Origin: SIG440 sp045591095
GTDB lineage: Bacteria > Bacillota > Clostridia > Monoglobales > Monoglobaceae
Reading direction: 5' to 3'
Length of the DNA stretch: 35,774 nt
Assembly (NCBI GenBank): GCA_045591095.1
Contig: JAZNSF010000033.1
Location: 1 to 35,774, forward strand
Shown: positions 17,652 to 26,451 of the stretch, one piece after another
Numbering within the stretch: the stretch's first letter is position 1
Layout of the letters: each line of letters opens with the position of its first letter
Notes under the pieces: model-generated
The model's input: only the letters and a program-made list of their open reading frames with translations
What the model was told of the DNA's origin: nothing
Databases searched by the model: none
Program-made: the position numbers and the translations under genes

Positions 17652-20478
17652 GTACATTGAAATAAAGGGTGCAAAGGAAAATAACCTGAAGAATATAGAT
17701 GTTAAAATCCCAAGGGACAAGCTTGTGGTTTTGACGGGTCTTTCGGGCTCGGGCAAATCGTCACTGGCCTTTGAAACCATATATGCGGAGGGTCAAAGAC
17801 GGTATGTGGAGTCGCTTTCTGCCTATGCCAGACAGTTTTTGGGGCAGATGGAAAAGCCGAACGTGGACTCGATAGAGGGACTTTCGCCGGCGATTTCGAT
17901 TGACCAGAAAACAACAAGCAAAAATCCACGGTCGACTGTGGGTACGGTTACAGAAATTTATGATTATATAAGGCTTCTGTTTGCAAGAATTGGTGTCCCC
18001 CACTGCCCAAATTGCGGAAAAGAAATACAATCGCAGTCCATTGATCAGATTGTGGACGCAGTGTTTGAACTGCCGGAGAGGACGAAGTTTCAGATTTTGG
18101 CGCCGGTTGTCAGGGGAAGAAAGGGTGAATATACCAAGATATTTGAAAAGGCGGCAAAGGATGGGTTTGTCCGTGTAAGAGTTGACGGCGAGCAGTATGA
18201 CCCGTCGAGCGACGAGATTGTTCTTGACAAGCAGAAAAAGCATAATATTGAGATCGTGGTTGACAGACTGGTGCTTCGGCAGGGGATTAATAAAAGGTTG
18301 ACGGATTCCTTGGAGACGGCGTTGAAACTTGCAAAGGGATTGGTTATTATAGACTTACCCGACGAGGGCAGGGAGATGATGTTCAGTCAGAATTATGCCT
18401 GCGAGGACTGCGGAATCAGCCTTGAAGAGCTTACGCCGAGAATGTTCTCATTTAACACGCCTTATGGTGCTTGCCCGCATTGTATGGGCCTTGGGAGTGT
18501 GGATTTTTTTGACCCTGACTTAATTATCCCTGACAAGACAAAAAGCATAAATGAGGGAGCTATTGCGGTTTATGGATGGACCGGAACCGATAAAAGCAGC
18601 ATAGCGGCGATGTATTATGAGGGACTTTCGAGGCAGTATGGATTTAGTCTTGATACCCCTATTAAAGACCTTCCACCCGAAATTGTGGACATTTTGCTTT
18701 ATGGTACAAGGGGCGAAAAAGTACATCTTTTGTATGAGAGAAGGTTTGCCAAGGGCGAGCAGTATGCAAGGTTTGAGGGTGTTTTGAACTGTGCAGAGCG
18801 CCGATACAAGGAAACGGATTCTGAATGGGCAAAACGGGAGCTACAGGAGTTTATGCATAATATGCCCTGCCCCGAGTGTAAGGGTGCAAGGCTTCGCAAG
18901 GAGAGTTTAGCTGTTACGGTTAAGTACCATAACATAGATTTGGTGTCAAGAATGTCGATAGCAGAGGGGATGGAATTTTTTAGTAAGTTAGAACTAACTG
19001 AAAAAGAAGAAATTATCGGCAAACAGATACTAAAGGAAATCCGTGAGAGGATGAGTTTTTTGGTAAGTGTCGGACTTGATTACCTGACCCTTGCGCGCTC
19101 AAGCGGTACACTTTCGGGTGGCGAGGCACAGCGCATAAGGCTTGCGAGCCAGATTGGCTCGGGGCTTATGGGGGTGCTTTATATCTTAGATGAGCCAAGC
19201 ATTGGACTGCATCAAAGGGACAACAACAAGCTTATAGACATGCTTAAAAGACTTCGGGATTTGGGGAACACCTTGATTGTGGTTGAGCATGACGAAGATA
19301 CAATGTATGCAGCGGACCACATTGTTGACATTGGCCCGGGGGCAGGTATCCATGGCGGGCACGTGGTTGCGGAAGGCACAATTGATGATATCAAGAAGTG
19401 TAAGGAGTCAGAAACCGGACTTTACTTAAGTGGCGAAAAGAAAATTCCTGTGCCCAAGGAAAGACGAAAGGGGAATGGGAATTTTCTTGAAGTCAAGGGT
19501 GCATCACAGAACAACCTTAAAGACATTGATGTAAAAATCCCGCTCGGAACAGCTACATGTATAACAGGGGTTTCGGGAAGTGGTAAAAGTTCTTTGGTTA
19601 ATGAGGTATTATATAAGGTGCTTGCAAATGAGCTTAACCATGCAAAACAAAAGACGGGAAAATATAAAAAAATCAGCGGACTTGAGCATCTTGACAAGGT
19701 GATTAATATTGACCAGGCACCAATCGGCCGTACCCCAAGGTCAAATCCTGCAACTTATACAGGACTTTTTGGGGATATACGTACGCTTTTCGCAGCGACA
19801 CCTGATGCAAAGGCACGGGGATATGGTGCAGGTCGATTTAGCTTTAATGTAAAGGGTGGAAGATGCGAGGCCTGCAGCGGTGATGGAATTATTAAGATTG
19901 AAATGCATTTTTTGCCGGATATATATATGCCTTGTGAGATTTGCCGGGGGCGGAGATATAATCGCGAGACGCTTGAGGTGAAATACAAGGGAAAGAGTAT
20001 CTATGATGTTTTGGAGATGACAGTTGAAGAGGGCGTAGAATTCTTTGACAACATCCCCAAAATCCGTAATCGTCTCAAGACCCTTTTTGATGTGGGACTT
20101 GGATATATCAAGATAGGCCAGTCTTCTACCACACTGTCGGGCGGTGAGGCGCAGCGCGTAAAGCTTGCAACCGAGCTTAGCAAAAGAAGTACCGGAAAGA
20201 CTGTTTATATTCTGGACGAGCCGACGACCGGGCTTCACACGGCGGATGTTCATAAGCTTATTGAGGTGCTTGAAAAATTGGTGGATGCTGGAAATACTGT
20301 GATTTTGATTGAACACAATCTTGATGTAATAAAGACGGCAGATTATATAATCGACCTTGGACCTGAGGGTGGAAATCGGGGCGGTGAGGTTGTTGCCGTC
20401 GGAACGCCCGAGGAAGTCGCAAAATGCAAGAAATCGTATACGGGAATATATCTTAAAGAGGTTTTGAAGAAGAAATAA
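17644..20478 (+). CDS. uvrA: Excinuclease ABC subunit A (UvrA)
   Basis: Predicted 944-residue UvrA, the normal length. This dimeric ABC-type ATPase finds lesions and loads UvrB. It has two ATPase halves: Walker A GLSGSGKSS near the N-terminus and GVSGSGKSS in the second half, two LSGGEAQR signatures (TLSGGEAQRIRL, TLSGGEAQRVKL), and zinc modules CPNCGKE, CEDCG...CPHC and CEAC...CEIC. Its start overlaps the end of uvrB by eight bases, so the two are coupled. It is the last gene of the 18-kb plus-strand run and ends at a strong terminator. Confidence 0.98.
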   Translation: MHKYIEIKGAKENNLKNIDVKIPRDKLVVLTGLSGSGKSSLAFETIYAEGQRRYVESLSAYARQFLGQMEKPNVDSIEGLSPAISIDQKTTSKNPRSTVGTVTEIYDYIRLLFARIGVPHCPNCGKEIQSQSIDQIVDAVFELPERTKFQILAPVVRGRKGEYTKIFEKAAKDGFVRVRVDGEQYDPSSDEIVLDKQKKHNIEIVVDRLVLRQGINKRLTDSLETALKLAKGLVIIDLPDEGREMMFSQNYACEDCGISLEELTPRMFSFNTPYGACPHCMGLGSVDFFDPDLIIPDKTKSINEGAIAVYGWTGTDKSSIAAMYYEGLSRQYGFSLDTPIKDLPPEIVDILLYGTRGEKVHLLYERRFAKGEQYARFEGVLNCAERRYKETDSEWAKRELQEFMHNMPCPECKGARLRKESLAVTVKYHNIDLVSRMSIAEGMEFFSKLELTEKEEIIGKQILKEIRERMSFLVSVGLDYLTLARSSGTLSGGEAQRIRLASQIGSGLMGVLYILDEPSIGLHQRDNNKLIDMLKRLRDLGNTLIVVEHDEDTMYAADHIVDIGPGAGIHGGHVVAEGTIDDIKKCKESETGLYLSGEKKIPVPKERRKGNGNFLEVKGASQNNLKDIDVKIPLGTATCITGVSGSGKSSLVNEVLYKVLANELNHAKQKTGKYKKISGLEHLDKVINIDQAPIGRTPRSNPATYTGLFGDIRTLFAATPDAKARGYGAGRFSFNVKGGRCEACSGDGIIKIEMHFLPDIYMPCEICRGRRYNRETLEVKYKGKSIYDVLEMTVEEGVEFFDNIPKIRNRLKTLFDVGLGYIKIGQSSTTLSGGEAQRVKLATELSKRSTGKTVYILDEPTTGLHTADVHKLIEVLEKLVDAGNTVILIEHNLDVIKTADYIIDLGPEGGNRGGEVVAVGTPEEVAKCKKSYTGIYLKEVLKKK

Positions 20479-20486
20479 AAAAGGAA

Positions 20487-20512
20487 CGCTCTGCGTAAAT
20501 TTACGCAGAGCG
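20487..20512. terminator. Bidirectional terminator between uvrA and the dCMP deaminase gene
   Basis: Perfect 26-base palindrome with arms CGCTCTGCGTAAA and TTTACGCAGAGCG. It is preceded by AAAAAAGG and followed by GTTTTTGATTTTT, so it works as a Rho-independent terminator on both strands for the convergent genes on each side. Confidence 0.95.
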
Positions 20513-20527
20513 GTTTTTGATTTTTGG

Positions 20528-21025
20528 TTAGTATCCCAAAACTCCGTCTAAAGATTCGTCATTTTTAACCCATTCTTCTTCCACGTCAACAATAGTGAAT
20601 TCGGTGGGGGTGTTGCGGATCACAACACGTTTTATGCCGGCGTTTATTATAAGACGCTTACACATCGAACAGCTTGAGGTGTTTTCGACAAGCTCACCTG
20701 TTCGGTAATCTTTGCCTACAAGGTACAGCGTTGAGTCAATCATATCACGGCGTGCTGCACTGATAATACAGTTTGCTTCGGCGTGGACGCTTCGGCAAAG
20801 CTCGTATCTTTCGCCACGTGGGATTGCAAGCTTTTCACGGATGCAGATGCCGGTACTCGAGCAGTTTTCGCGGCCTCGGGGCGCACCGGTATATCCGGTT
20901 GCAACGATTTCGTCATTCTTTACAATTATTGCGCCGAAGTTTCGCCTGAGGCATGTGCCACGTTCGATTACTGTTTCGGCTATATCCAGGTAGTAGTTAT
21001 GTTTGTCTACTCTTTTGTTTTCCAT
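20528..21025 (-). CDS. comEB: dCMP deaminase family protein (ComEB-like)
   Basis: Predicted 165-residue zinc-dependent deoxycytidylate deaminase, converting dCMP to dUMP for dTTP synthesis. The zinc and catalytic motifs are SVHAEANCI (His and the proton-shuttling Glu) and SCSMCKRLI (two Cys). In Bacillus the homologue is comEB, in the comE locus; competence genes are not seen here, so the symbol reflects family only. It stands alone on the minus strand with its own promoter and ends at the shared terminator. Confidence 0.93.
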   Translation of the reverse strand: MENKRVDKHNYYLDIAETVIERGTCLRRNFGAIIVKNDEIVATGYTGAPRGRENCSSTGICIREKLAIPRGERYELCRSVHAEANCIISAARRDMIDSTLYLVGKDYRTGELVENTSSCSMCKRLIINAGIKRVVIRNTPTEFTIVDVEEEWVKNDESLDGVLGY

Positions 21026-21078
21026 AAAAAGGGTACCTCGTTTCCTTTTAGTTTAGGCTAGTATTTTAACCTAGATTA

Positions 21079-21107
21079 AGTATATAACAAATTAATACAA
21101 AATTCAA
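21079..21107 (-). promoter_or_regulatory. Sigma-A promoter of the dCMP deaminase gene
   Basis: On the minus strand TTGAAT (21107-21102) and TATACT (21084-21079) are separated by 17 bases, about 53 bases upstream of the deaminase ATG. It points away from the tsaE promoter ten bases to its right. Confidence 0.7.
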
Positions 21108-21116
21108 TACTTTTCA

Positions 21117-21145
21117 TTGACTTTTCACTTAAATATAGGTAAAAT
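21117..21145 (+). promoter_or_regulatory. Sigma-A promoter of tsaE-tsaB-dac
   Basis: TTGACT (21117-21122) and TAAAAT (21140-21145) have a 17-base spacer. The predicted start of transcription falls just ahead of AGGAGTGAAG, so the leader before tsaE is very short (about 20 bases). Confidence 0.8.
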
Positions 21146-21168
21146 AAAATAGGAGTGAAGTTAAAACT

Positions 21169-21600
21169 ATGAAACGATTTGAAACCCGCAGCGCGGAGGA
21201 AACACAAAAAATTGCGAAAGAATTTGCTAAAACCCTGAAAGCAGGAGATGTAGTTGCGCTTTCGGGTGATTTGGGTGCGGGGAAAACTGCATTTACTGCC
21301 GGGGTTGCTGGTGCTTTGGGGGTAAAAGAGCAGGTTACAAGTCCCACATTTACCATTGTCAATCAGTACGATGGGGACATTACTCTTTATCACTTTGATG
21401 CATACAGGCTTGAGAATGTCGCACCTTCGGAATGCGACTGGATGGATGACTATTTGTTTGGAGATGGTATATCTATAATAGAGTGGGCGGAAAATATTGA
21501 GGCGGTGCTTCCAAAGGGTTGTATAAATATAAGAATTGAGAAAGACCCTAAACGGGGTGACGACTTTAGAGAAATAATAATTGACGGGGAGAAACAGTAA
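21169..21600 (+). CDS. tsaE: tRNA t6A biosynthesis ATPase TsaE
   Basis: Predicted 143-residue P-loop ATPase, usual family length. TsaE works with TsaB and TsaD to attach the threonylcarbamoyl group to A37 of ANN-decoding tRNAs. It has Walker A SGDLGAGKTAFT, then TSPTFTIVNQY and HFDAYRLE, all conserved. AGGAG precedes the ATG, and its stop codon overlaps the tsaB start (TAATG). Confidence 0.96.
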   Translation: MKRFETRSAEETQKIAKEFAKTLKAGDVVALSGDLGAGKTAFTAGVAGALGVKEQVTSPTFTIVNQYDGDITLYHFDAYRLENVAPSECDWMDDYLFGDGISIIEWAENIEAVLPKGCINIRIEKDPKRGDDFREIIIDGEKQ

Positions 21601-22307
21601 TGCTGACATTTGGGATTGATACCTGCTGTATGGCAGCGACGGCTGCGCTTGTTAATGAAAACGTTTTGGTGGCCGAAACGGTGATAAATCGAAAAAAGAC
21701 ACATTCGGAGCTTATGATGCCGCAGATTGAGAATATGTTCAGAGCGGCTGAGATAAGTCCATCCGAGGTGGACGTTTTTGCGGTGGCTGTTGGACCAGGC
21801 TCGTTTACGGGCGTCCGCATAGGTGTTGCGACAGCGAAGGCTATGGCCCAAGGCGTAGATAAGCCTTGCGTCGCAGTTTCAACATTGGAAGCGCTTGCAT
21901 ATGCGTCAAAGTTTTTTGATGGTATTGCTGCGCCAATCCTGGACGCAAGACGCGACCAGGTTTATAACGCACTTTTTGAATGTGGAACATCGGGTTTGAC
22001 AAGACTAACTGACGATAGGGCGCTTGGCCTTGAAAAGTTACTTGAGGAGATAAAGGCTTTGGACAAAAACGTGATATTTATGGGCGACGGATGTTTGGTT
22101 TTCAGAGACAGGATAGAAGAAGTGCTTGGCGAAAGGGCATTTTTTGCACCTAAAATTACAGCAATGAATCTTGGCGGTGCGGTTGCAGAACTGGGTGCCA
22201 TTAAGTACAAAGAAGAGGGCGGAATTCATTATAGCTCTCTTGTGCCAAGTTATGTAAGGTTATCTCAGGCAGAAAGAGATTTGCTTTTGAAAAAGAAGGA
22301 CGTTTAG
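21600..22307 (+). CDS. tsaB: tRNA t6A biosynthesis protein TsaB
   Basis: Predicted 235-residue member of the ASKHA fold, the partner of TsaD in t6A37 formation. The signature GPGSFTGVRIGVATAKAMA is present, with FGIDTC at the N-terminus and DARRDQVYNALF in the middle. It overlaps tsaE by one base. The usual third gene, rimI (and often tsaD), does not follow; a cell-wall carboxypeptidase gene comes next after 12 bases. Confidence 0.96.
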   Translation: MLTFGIDTCCMAATAALVNENVLVAETVINRKKTHSELMMPQIENMFRAAEISPSEVDVFAVAVGPGSFTGVRIGVATAKAMAQGVDKPCVAVSTLEALAYASKFFDGIAAPILDARRDQVYNALFECGTSGLTRLTDDRALGLEKLLEEIKALDKNVIFMGDGCLVFRDRIEEVLGERAFFAPKITAMNLGGAVAELGAIKYKEEGGIHYSSLVPSYVRLSQAERDLLLKKKDV

Positions 22308-22319
22308 GCGGAGGGTAGA

Positions 22320-23669
22320 ATGAAAATAGGAAGTAGATTCGGGCTTAAATTCAGAACGATGGCATTTTGCGCATTGCTTGTACTTTTTGCCGGGCAGGTG
22401 GGAGCTGTGTGTGCGGCGAAGCCTGCTGTTACAGCGACATCGGCAATTTTGATTGATGCAAATACCGGAAATATCTTATACGAAAAAAATGCTGAAAAAA
22501 AGATGTATCCTGCAAGCACCACCAAAATTATGACGGCGCTTGTTGCGCTTGAGGCGGTAGAGAATGAGGAGATTAGCCTTTCGCAGCCGCTTTCGCTTAG
22601 TAAGGCGGCGTATGATTCTTTGGATATAGATGGCAGCAGCGTTGGACTTAAGCCGGGCGAAAAAATGTCTTTGGAGGGACTTTTGGAGGGACTTTTGATT
22701 GCCTCGGGAAATGATGCGGCAGTGGCTATTGCTGAAGGGATTTCGGGGTCAGAGGAAGCGTTTGTCCAGAGAATGAATGAAAAGGCAAAGGCTTTGGGGC
22801 TTTTGAATACCTCTTTTAAAAATCCCCATGGACTACATAACGAGGAACATTTTACAACAGCGAAAGACATGGCGACTTTGGCAAGGGCCGCGATGGAGAA
22901 TGAGACTTTCCAGAACATTGTAGAGTGTGCTCATATTTATTTGCCGGCAACAGATATGTCGGACAAGCGGTATTTTATCAACACAAACAATCTGGTTTCG
23001 CTGATGAGGTATCCATATTATTTTTATGATAAGGCAACCGGAATAAAGACCGGCTCTACTGATGCGGCGGGGTACTGTCTTGTGGCATCGGCAGAGGATA
23101 AGGGAAAGTCGGTTATCTCGGTAGTGTTTGATGCGGAGGATTTGTCGGTTTCGCACAACGAATCAAAGGCTATCCTTGAGCATGGGCTTATGGATTTTAC
23201 ATTAAGAAGCCTTGCAAAGCGCGATGACATTTTTGGCGAGGTAAAGGTAAAGCAGGCGGCAGACGGAACTGACCATATTCTGCTTGCGGCGGCAAATGGC
23301 CTTGACGCCCTCTTCCCCGACGGGGCAGATTTGGAAAAGGTTAAAATTGCCTGCGAAATCCCCGAAAAGGTGTATGCCCCGATTTCCTCGGGACAGATAA
23401 TCGGCAAGGCGACGTTTACATATGAGGGAAAGACTGTTGGCCAGGTAGATTTATGTTCGACGGTGGAGATAAAAAGACATTTTTTAGGATTTGTTGCTAC
23501 ATTTTTTGAGTGGCTTTGGAGTTTTCGCGTAGTGAAGTTTGTGGTATATACCGCCATAGCATTGGTGGTTGCATTTGTTTCGTTGATTGCGGTAGGGTTT
23601 TATCGTGCTATAAAGCGAAGCAAACGCAAAAAACGCAGACAAACTACATACCGACCGCCAAGATATTAA
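22320..23669 (+). CDS. dacF: D-alanyl-D-alanine carboxypeptidase (S11 family, DacF-like)
   Basis: Predicted 449-residue penicillin-binding protein that trims the terminal D-Ala from peptidoglycan stem peptides. It has a basic N-terminus and signal peptide with a likely cut after VCAA (about residue 33). The three active-site motifs are intact: STTK at 66-69, SGN at 129-131 and KTG at 243-245. A PBP5_C-like beta domain follows, and the protein ends in a hydrophobic helix and a strongly basic tail, so it is probably held in the membrane at the C-terminus. GGAGGG precedes the start. Assignment to DacF, rather than DacA or DacB, rests on overall similarity. Confidence 0.9.
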   Translation: MKIGSRFGLKFRTMAFCALLVLFAGQVGAVCAAKPAVTATSAILIDANTGNILYEKNAEKKMYPASTTKIMTALVALEAVENEEISLSQPLSLSKAAYDSLDIDGSSVGLKPGEKMSLEGLLEGLLIASGNDAAVAIAEGISGSEEAFVQRMNEKAKALGLLNTSFKNPHGLHNEEHFTTAKDMATLARAAMENETFQNIVECAHIYLPATDMSDKRYFINTNNLVSLMRYPYYFYDKATGIKTGSTDAAGYCLVASAEDKGKSVISVVFDAEDLSVSHNESKAILEHGLMDFTLRSLAKRDDIFGEVKVKQAADGTDHILLAAANGLDALFPDGADLEKVKIACEIPEKVYAPISSGQIIGKATFTYEGKTVGQVDLCSTVEIKRHFLGFVATFFEWLWSFRVVKFVVYTAIALVVAFVSLIAVGFYRAIKRSKRKKRRQTTYRPPRY

Positions 23670-24749
23670 TCAGCGGCGGCTGTGGCGGAAAGCTGAAAGC
23701 AGACTTAGCAGCAGGAGAACAAGAAAAGCAAACAAAAGCATACTGACCGATGAGAAAAAAGCGCTGTGAGACGAGGCAAAAACCGTGTTATGGGCGCTTT
23801 TTGCAAATACGTCGAGAGCATTGGGAAGCCGTGAAACCAAGATTTTTGTAATAGCAAATGAAAGGACCCCTTGAAGAAACTTGCCGATCAGGTAAAATTT
23901 TAGGGACAGCCCTGCATCAGAGGTGACAGCGGACACCTGAAAGAGGACCGAAATCCCCGAAAATGCGGTAAAAAATGATATAAGTGCGAGCTTAAGGTGC
24001 GGAGAAACTGAAGTTTGGACAATTGAGGAGATACCGCCGGTGATTTCTAAAATCCCGTGAAGAAATGGGAGAAAGTCGGCGCTGGGCAGACTTTTTGAAA
24101 GTACTGAAAAAAATATTATGTAACCGCAAATTTTTAGCATGGTTAAAACTGAAGAATCCATAACCTCTCCAAGAATTTGGAGGGGTTTTTCGGTTTTTAA
24201 GGAGCATTTTTGGGGAAGAGCTTTTGCTGTTGAAGAGACGGGGGCACTGAATGTTTTGAGGATTATGCCCGAAAGGACGGCTGAAAGAAGATGAGAGGTA
24301 TATAAAAGGCGGCCTAGGCCGGCATCACCCAAAAAACCAGAGCCTACAACGGATATGATAAAAAGCGGACCGGAGTTGTTGCAAAAGGCAAGCATTCGCT
24401 CGGCCTCGTTTTTGGTGCATTCACCCGATAAGTAGAGGTCCCGGACACAGACTGCGCCAACCGGGTAGCCGCTTATGCTGCCAAGAAGAAAAGCAGCGGC
24501 TCCACTGCCGCTTACGCCAAAGAGAGGTCGCATAAAAGGTGACAGGTAGCGGCTTAAAAATGTCATAGCGCCAAGAGAAGACAAAAGTCCGCTGGAGATA
24601 AGATAGGGGAAAAGCGCCGGGATGACCGAGGTAATGCAAAGATTGATGCTGCTGTTTCCTGCAGAAAGCACCGATTCGGGATTTAGCAGCATGAATGCCG
24701 CTAAGTATACCGATATGAAAAGCATTGTCACTTTCAAAAATTTTTGCAT
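23670..24749 (-). CDS. ylbJ: Sporulation integral membrane protein YlbJ (SpoVV)
   Basis: Predicted 359-residue polytopic membrane protein with nucleoside-recognition (Gate-like) sequence, including GSISGYPVGA and LAFCNNSGPLFII. In Bacillus YlbJ, renamed SpoVV, is made in the mother cell under sigma-E and moves dipicolinate across the outer forespore membrane, upstream of the SpoVA channel encoded at the left of this window. The start chosen is ATG 24749, with AAGGACGGTGG close upstream; the frame is open to 24791 but that start has a poor binding site. Its stop codon directly abuts that of the convergent dacF, leaving no room for a terminator. Confidence 0.92.
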   Translation of the reverse strand: MQKFLKVTMLFISVYLAAFMLLNPESVLSAGNSSINLCITSVIPALFPYLISSGLLSSLGAMTFLSRYLSPFMRPLFGVSGSGAAAFLLGSISGYPVGAVCVRDLYLSGECTKNEAERMLAFCNNSGPLFIISVVGSGFLGDAGLGRLLYTSHLLSAVLSGIILKTFSAPVSSTAKALPQKCSLKTEKPLQILGEVMDSSVLTMLKICGYIIFFSVLSKSLPSADFLPFLHGILEITGGISSIVQTSVSPHLKLALISFFTAFSGISVLFQVSAVTSDAGLSLKFYLIGKFLQGVLSFAITKILVSRLPNALDVFAKSAHNTVFASSHSAFFSSVSMLLFAFLVLLLLSLLSAFRHSRR

Positions 24750-24836
24750 AGCAGCCACCGTCCTTTTTGTCTTAGTACCAAATATATTCATTAAGCTGCT
24801 CTTTTACGCATAAAACTAGATACGAGGAGGGTGATT

Positions 24837-25142
24837 ATGAGAAAAAAGGACAGAAAGCAAAATCAAGAAAAGGCGACTCTCCGTGAAAAAATGGCACAGT
24901 CTTTGGATGCATCCAGGGAGGTAATTTTGGATGCCGTAAAGCTGACAATGATAGGAAACCGCGAGATGACTGTAGAGAATTATAAAAGCATTGCCGAGTA
25001 TACCGAGAGTAAAATTATACTTATAGCAAATCCGCACAGAGTGATTATTTCGGGGAGGGACTTAGAAATCAAAAGTCTTGCACGGGAACTGCTTTATATA
25101 ACAGGGCATGTGTTTGATTTGGAATTTAAAAAGGAGGGTTAG
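24837..25142 (+). CDS. yqfC: Sporulation protein YqfC
   Basis: Predicted 101-residue YqfC family protein of unknown molecular role, a sigma-E regulon member in Bacillus and nearly always followed by yqfD. The core ENYKSIAEYTESKIIL and RVIISGRDLEI is characteristic. The start is ATG 24837 six bases after GGAGG; a GTG two codons earlier falls within the binding site. A CATAAAAC box at 24809-24816 resembles a sigma-E -10 region, but no well-spaced -35 box is seen. Confidence 0.93.
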   Translation: MRKKDRKQNQEKATLREKMAQSLDASREVILDAVKLTMIGNREMTVENYKSIAEYTESKIILIANPHRVIISGRDLEIKSLARELLYITGHVFDLEFKKEG

Positions 25143-25148
25143 GCTAAA

Positions 25149-26339
25149 TTGCTAAGCAGGATTTTGACGTTTTTAAAAGGAAGCCTGACTATTGAGGCTG
25201 AGGGTGACTTTCTGGAACGATTTTTGAATGTCTGTATGCACCGGGGGATTTTTCTTGCAGATATAAAAAGGTTTGATAAACAAAAATTACGTGCAAAAAT
25301 GGGGATAACTGGCTTTAAAAAAGTAAGGCCTATTGCAAAGAAGACACGGACCAAGATCAGAATAAAAAGACGCTCGGGGATGCCGTTTTTGATTCGCAGA
25401 TACCAAAGAAGACGGTTTGCGCTTTTAGGTGTTTTGGCATTTTTTGTCGTTCTTTGGTATTTGTCTTCGCATATTATGGGTATTGATATAATTGGGAACG
25501 AGAGGCTAAGCGTAGCGGAGCTTGAGGCGGGTCTTAAAGGGTTTGGGCTTTATCGCGGGGCAACCGTAAAGGATATTGACAGGCGGCTTGTGCAAAATAA
25601 AATGATGACAGCTTTTGAAGAATTAGCGTGGATTGGGGTTAATGTCAAGGGGTCAAGAGCATACATCGAGGTAAGGGAGCGGCTTGATAACGAGCGGGCG
25701 GTAGACAGAAGCATACCGTGTAACATTGTAGCAACAAAGGATGGGCAGATCGATGAGCTTCGGGTGCTGGCGGGGCAGACAATGGTAAAGCTTGGTGATA
25801 TGGTTGAGAAGGGTGATTTGTTGGTCAGTGGCGCAGTGGACAGCAGTATAGTGGGGATAAGATATGCGCATTCGGAAGGGGAAATATATGCCAGGACCAC
25901 ATATAAAAAGACCAGGGAGTATCCGCTGAAATATATAGAAAAAGAATATACAGGGAACGTAAAAGTAAAGTGCAGGTACAGTGTTTTTGGCAAAGAGATA
26001 AGTATTTTTAAAAGTGAACGAGAGCCTTTTGAATACAGCGACAAAACGGAAACGGCGGAAGAATATTATTTTGTTTCGAACAAATTTTTGCAGTTTTTGG
26101 TAAAAAAGACCGAGTATCGTGAATACATCCCCAAAAAGAAAAAAAGGACTCCGGAGGAAACGGCGAATTTGGGCAAGGAGGAACTCGCGCGCGAAATTGA
26201 AAATGAGGTAAAAGACAGGGCGGAGGTCTTAAAAAGAGAGTTTTCTTATCGGGAAATCGGGAATGATAAAATTGAGGTCGTGGCAGAGTTTTTATGCCGG
26301 GAGGATATTGCCGGGAAAGTCGCCATTGACAAGGCATAA
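25149..26339 (+). CDS. yqfD: Sporulation protein YqfD
   Basis: Predicted 396-residue protein with a basic N-terminal cytoplasmic part, one membrane helix at about residues 97-115, and a long outside part including the IDIIGNERLS and WIGVNVKGSRAYIEV segments typical of YqfD. It is a sporulation protein of the sigma-E regulon in Bacillus; its biochemical role is not known. The start is a TTG at 25149: AAGGAGG lies about 12 bases ahead, and the N-terminus then reads MLSRILTFLKGSLTIEAEG, matching the family. It is followed by a separate promoter for phoH. Confidence 0.93.
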   Translation: MLSRILTFLKGSLTIEAEGDFLERFLNVCMHRGIFLADIKRFDKQKLRAKMGITGFKKVRPIAKKTRTKIRIKRRSGMPFLIRRYQRRRFALLGVLAFFVVLWYLSSHIMGIDIIGNERLSVAELEAGLKGFGLYRGATVKDIDRRLVQNKMMTAFEELAWIGVNVKGSRAYIEVRERLDNERAVDRSIPCNIVATKDGQIDELRVLAGQTMVKLGDMVEKGDLLVSGAVDSSIVGIRYAHSEGEIYARTTYKKTREYPLKYIEKEYTGNVKVKCRYSVFGKEISIFKSEREPFEYSDKTETAEEYYFVSNKFLQFLVKKTEYREYIPKKKKRTPEETANLGKEELAREIENEVKDRAEVLKREFSYREIGNDKIEVVAEFLCREDIAGKVAIDKA

Positions 26340-26364
26340 AAACTTAAAATATGCGCGAGATTGA

Positions 26365-26393
26365 TTGACAAAAGAGGAGTTTTGGATTAAAAT
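26365..26393 (+). promoter_or_regulatory. Consensus sigma-A promoter of the phoH-ybeY-era operon
   Basis: A perfect TTGACA (26365-26370), 17-base spacer and TAAAAT (26388-26393). It begins 26 bases after the yqfD stop. The TTG of the -35 box also opens a longer in-frame version of phoH, but transcription from this promoter would begin downstream of it, so that TTG cannot be the start on this mRNA. Confidence 0.85.
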
Positions 26394-26451
26394 TAAGTTA
26401 GGAAAATATACTCTTGAATATACATTTTCAGATGCACAAAAGGAGAATATT

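Noticed and set aside
21045..21080. Operator-like TTAGG...CCTA palindrome between the divergent promoters
   Set aside because: The inverted repeat is short and imperfect, in AT-rich DNA; not enough to call a binding site.
24780..24820. Sigma-E promoter for yqfC
   Set aside because: CATAAAAC resembles a -10 box, but the nearest ATATT -35-like sequence is about 20 bases away, too far for sigma-E spacing; mentioned only under yqfC.
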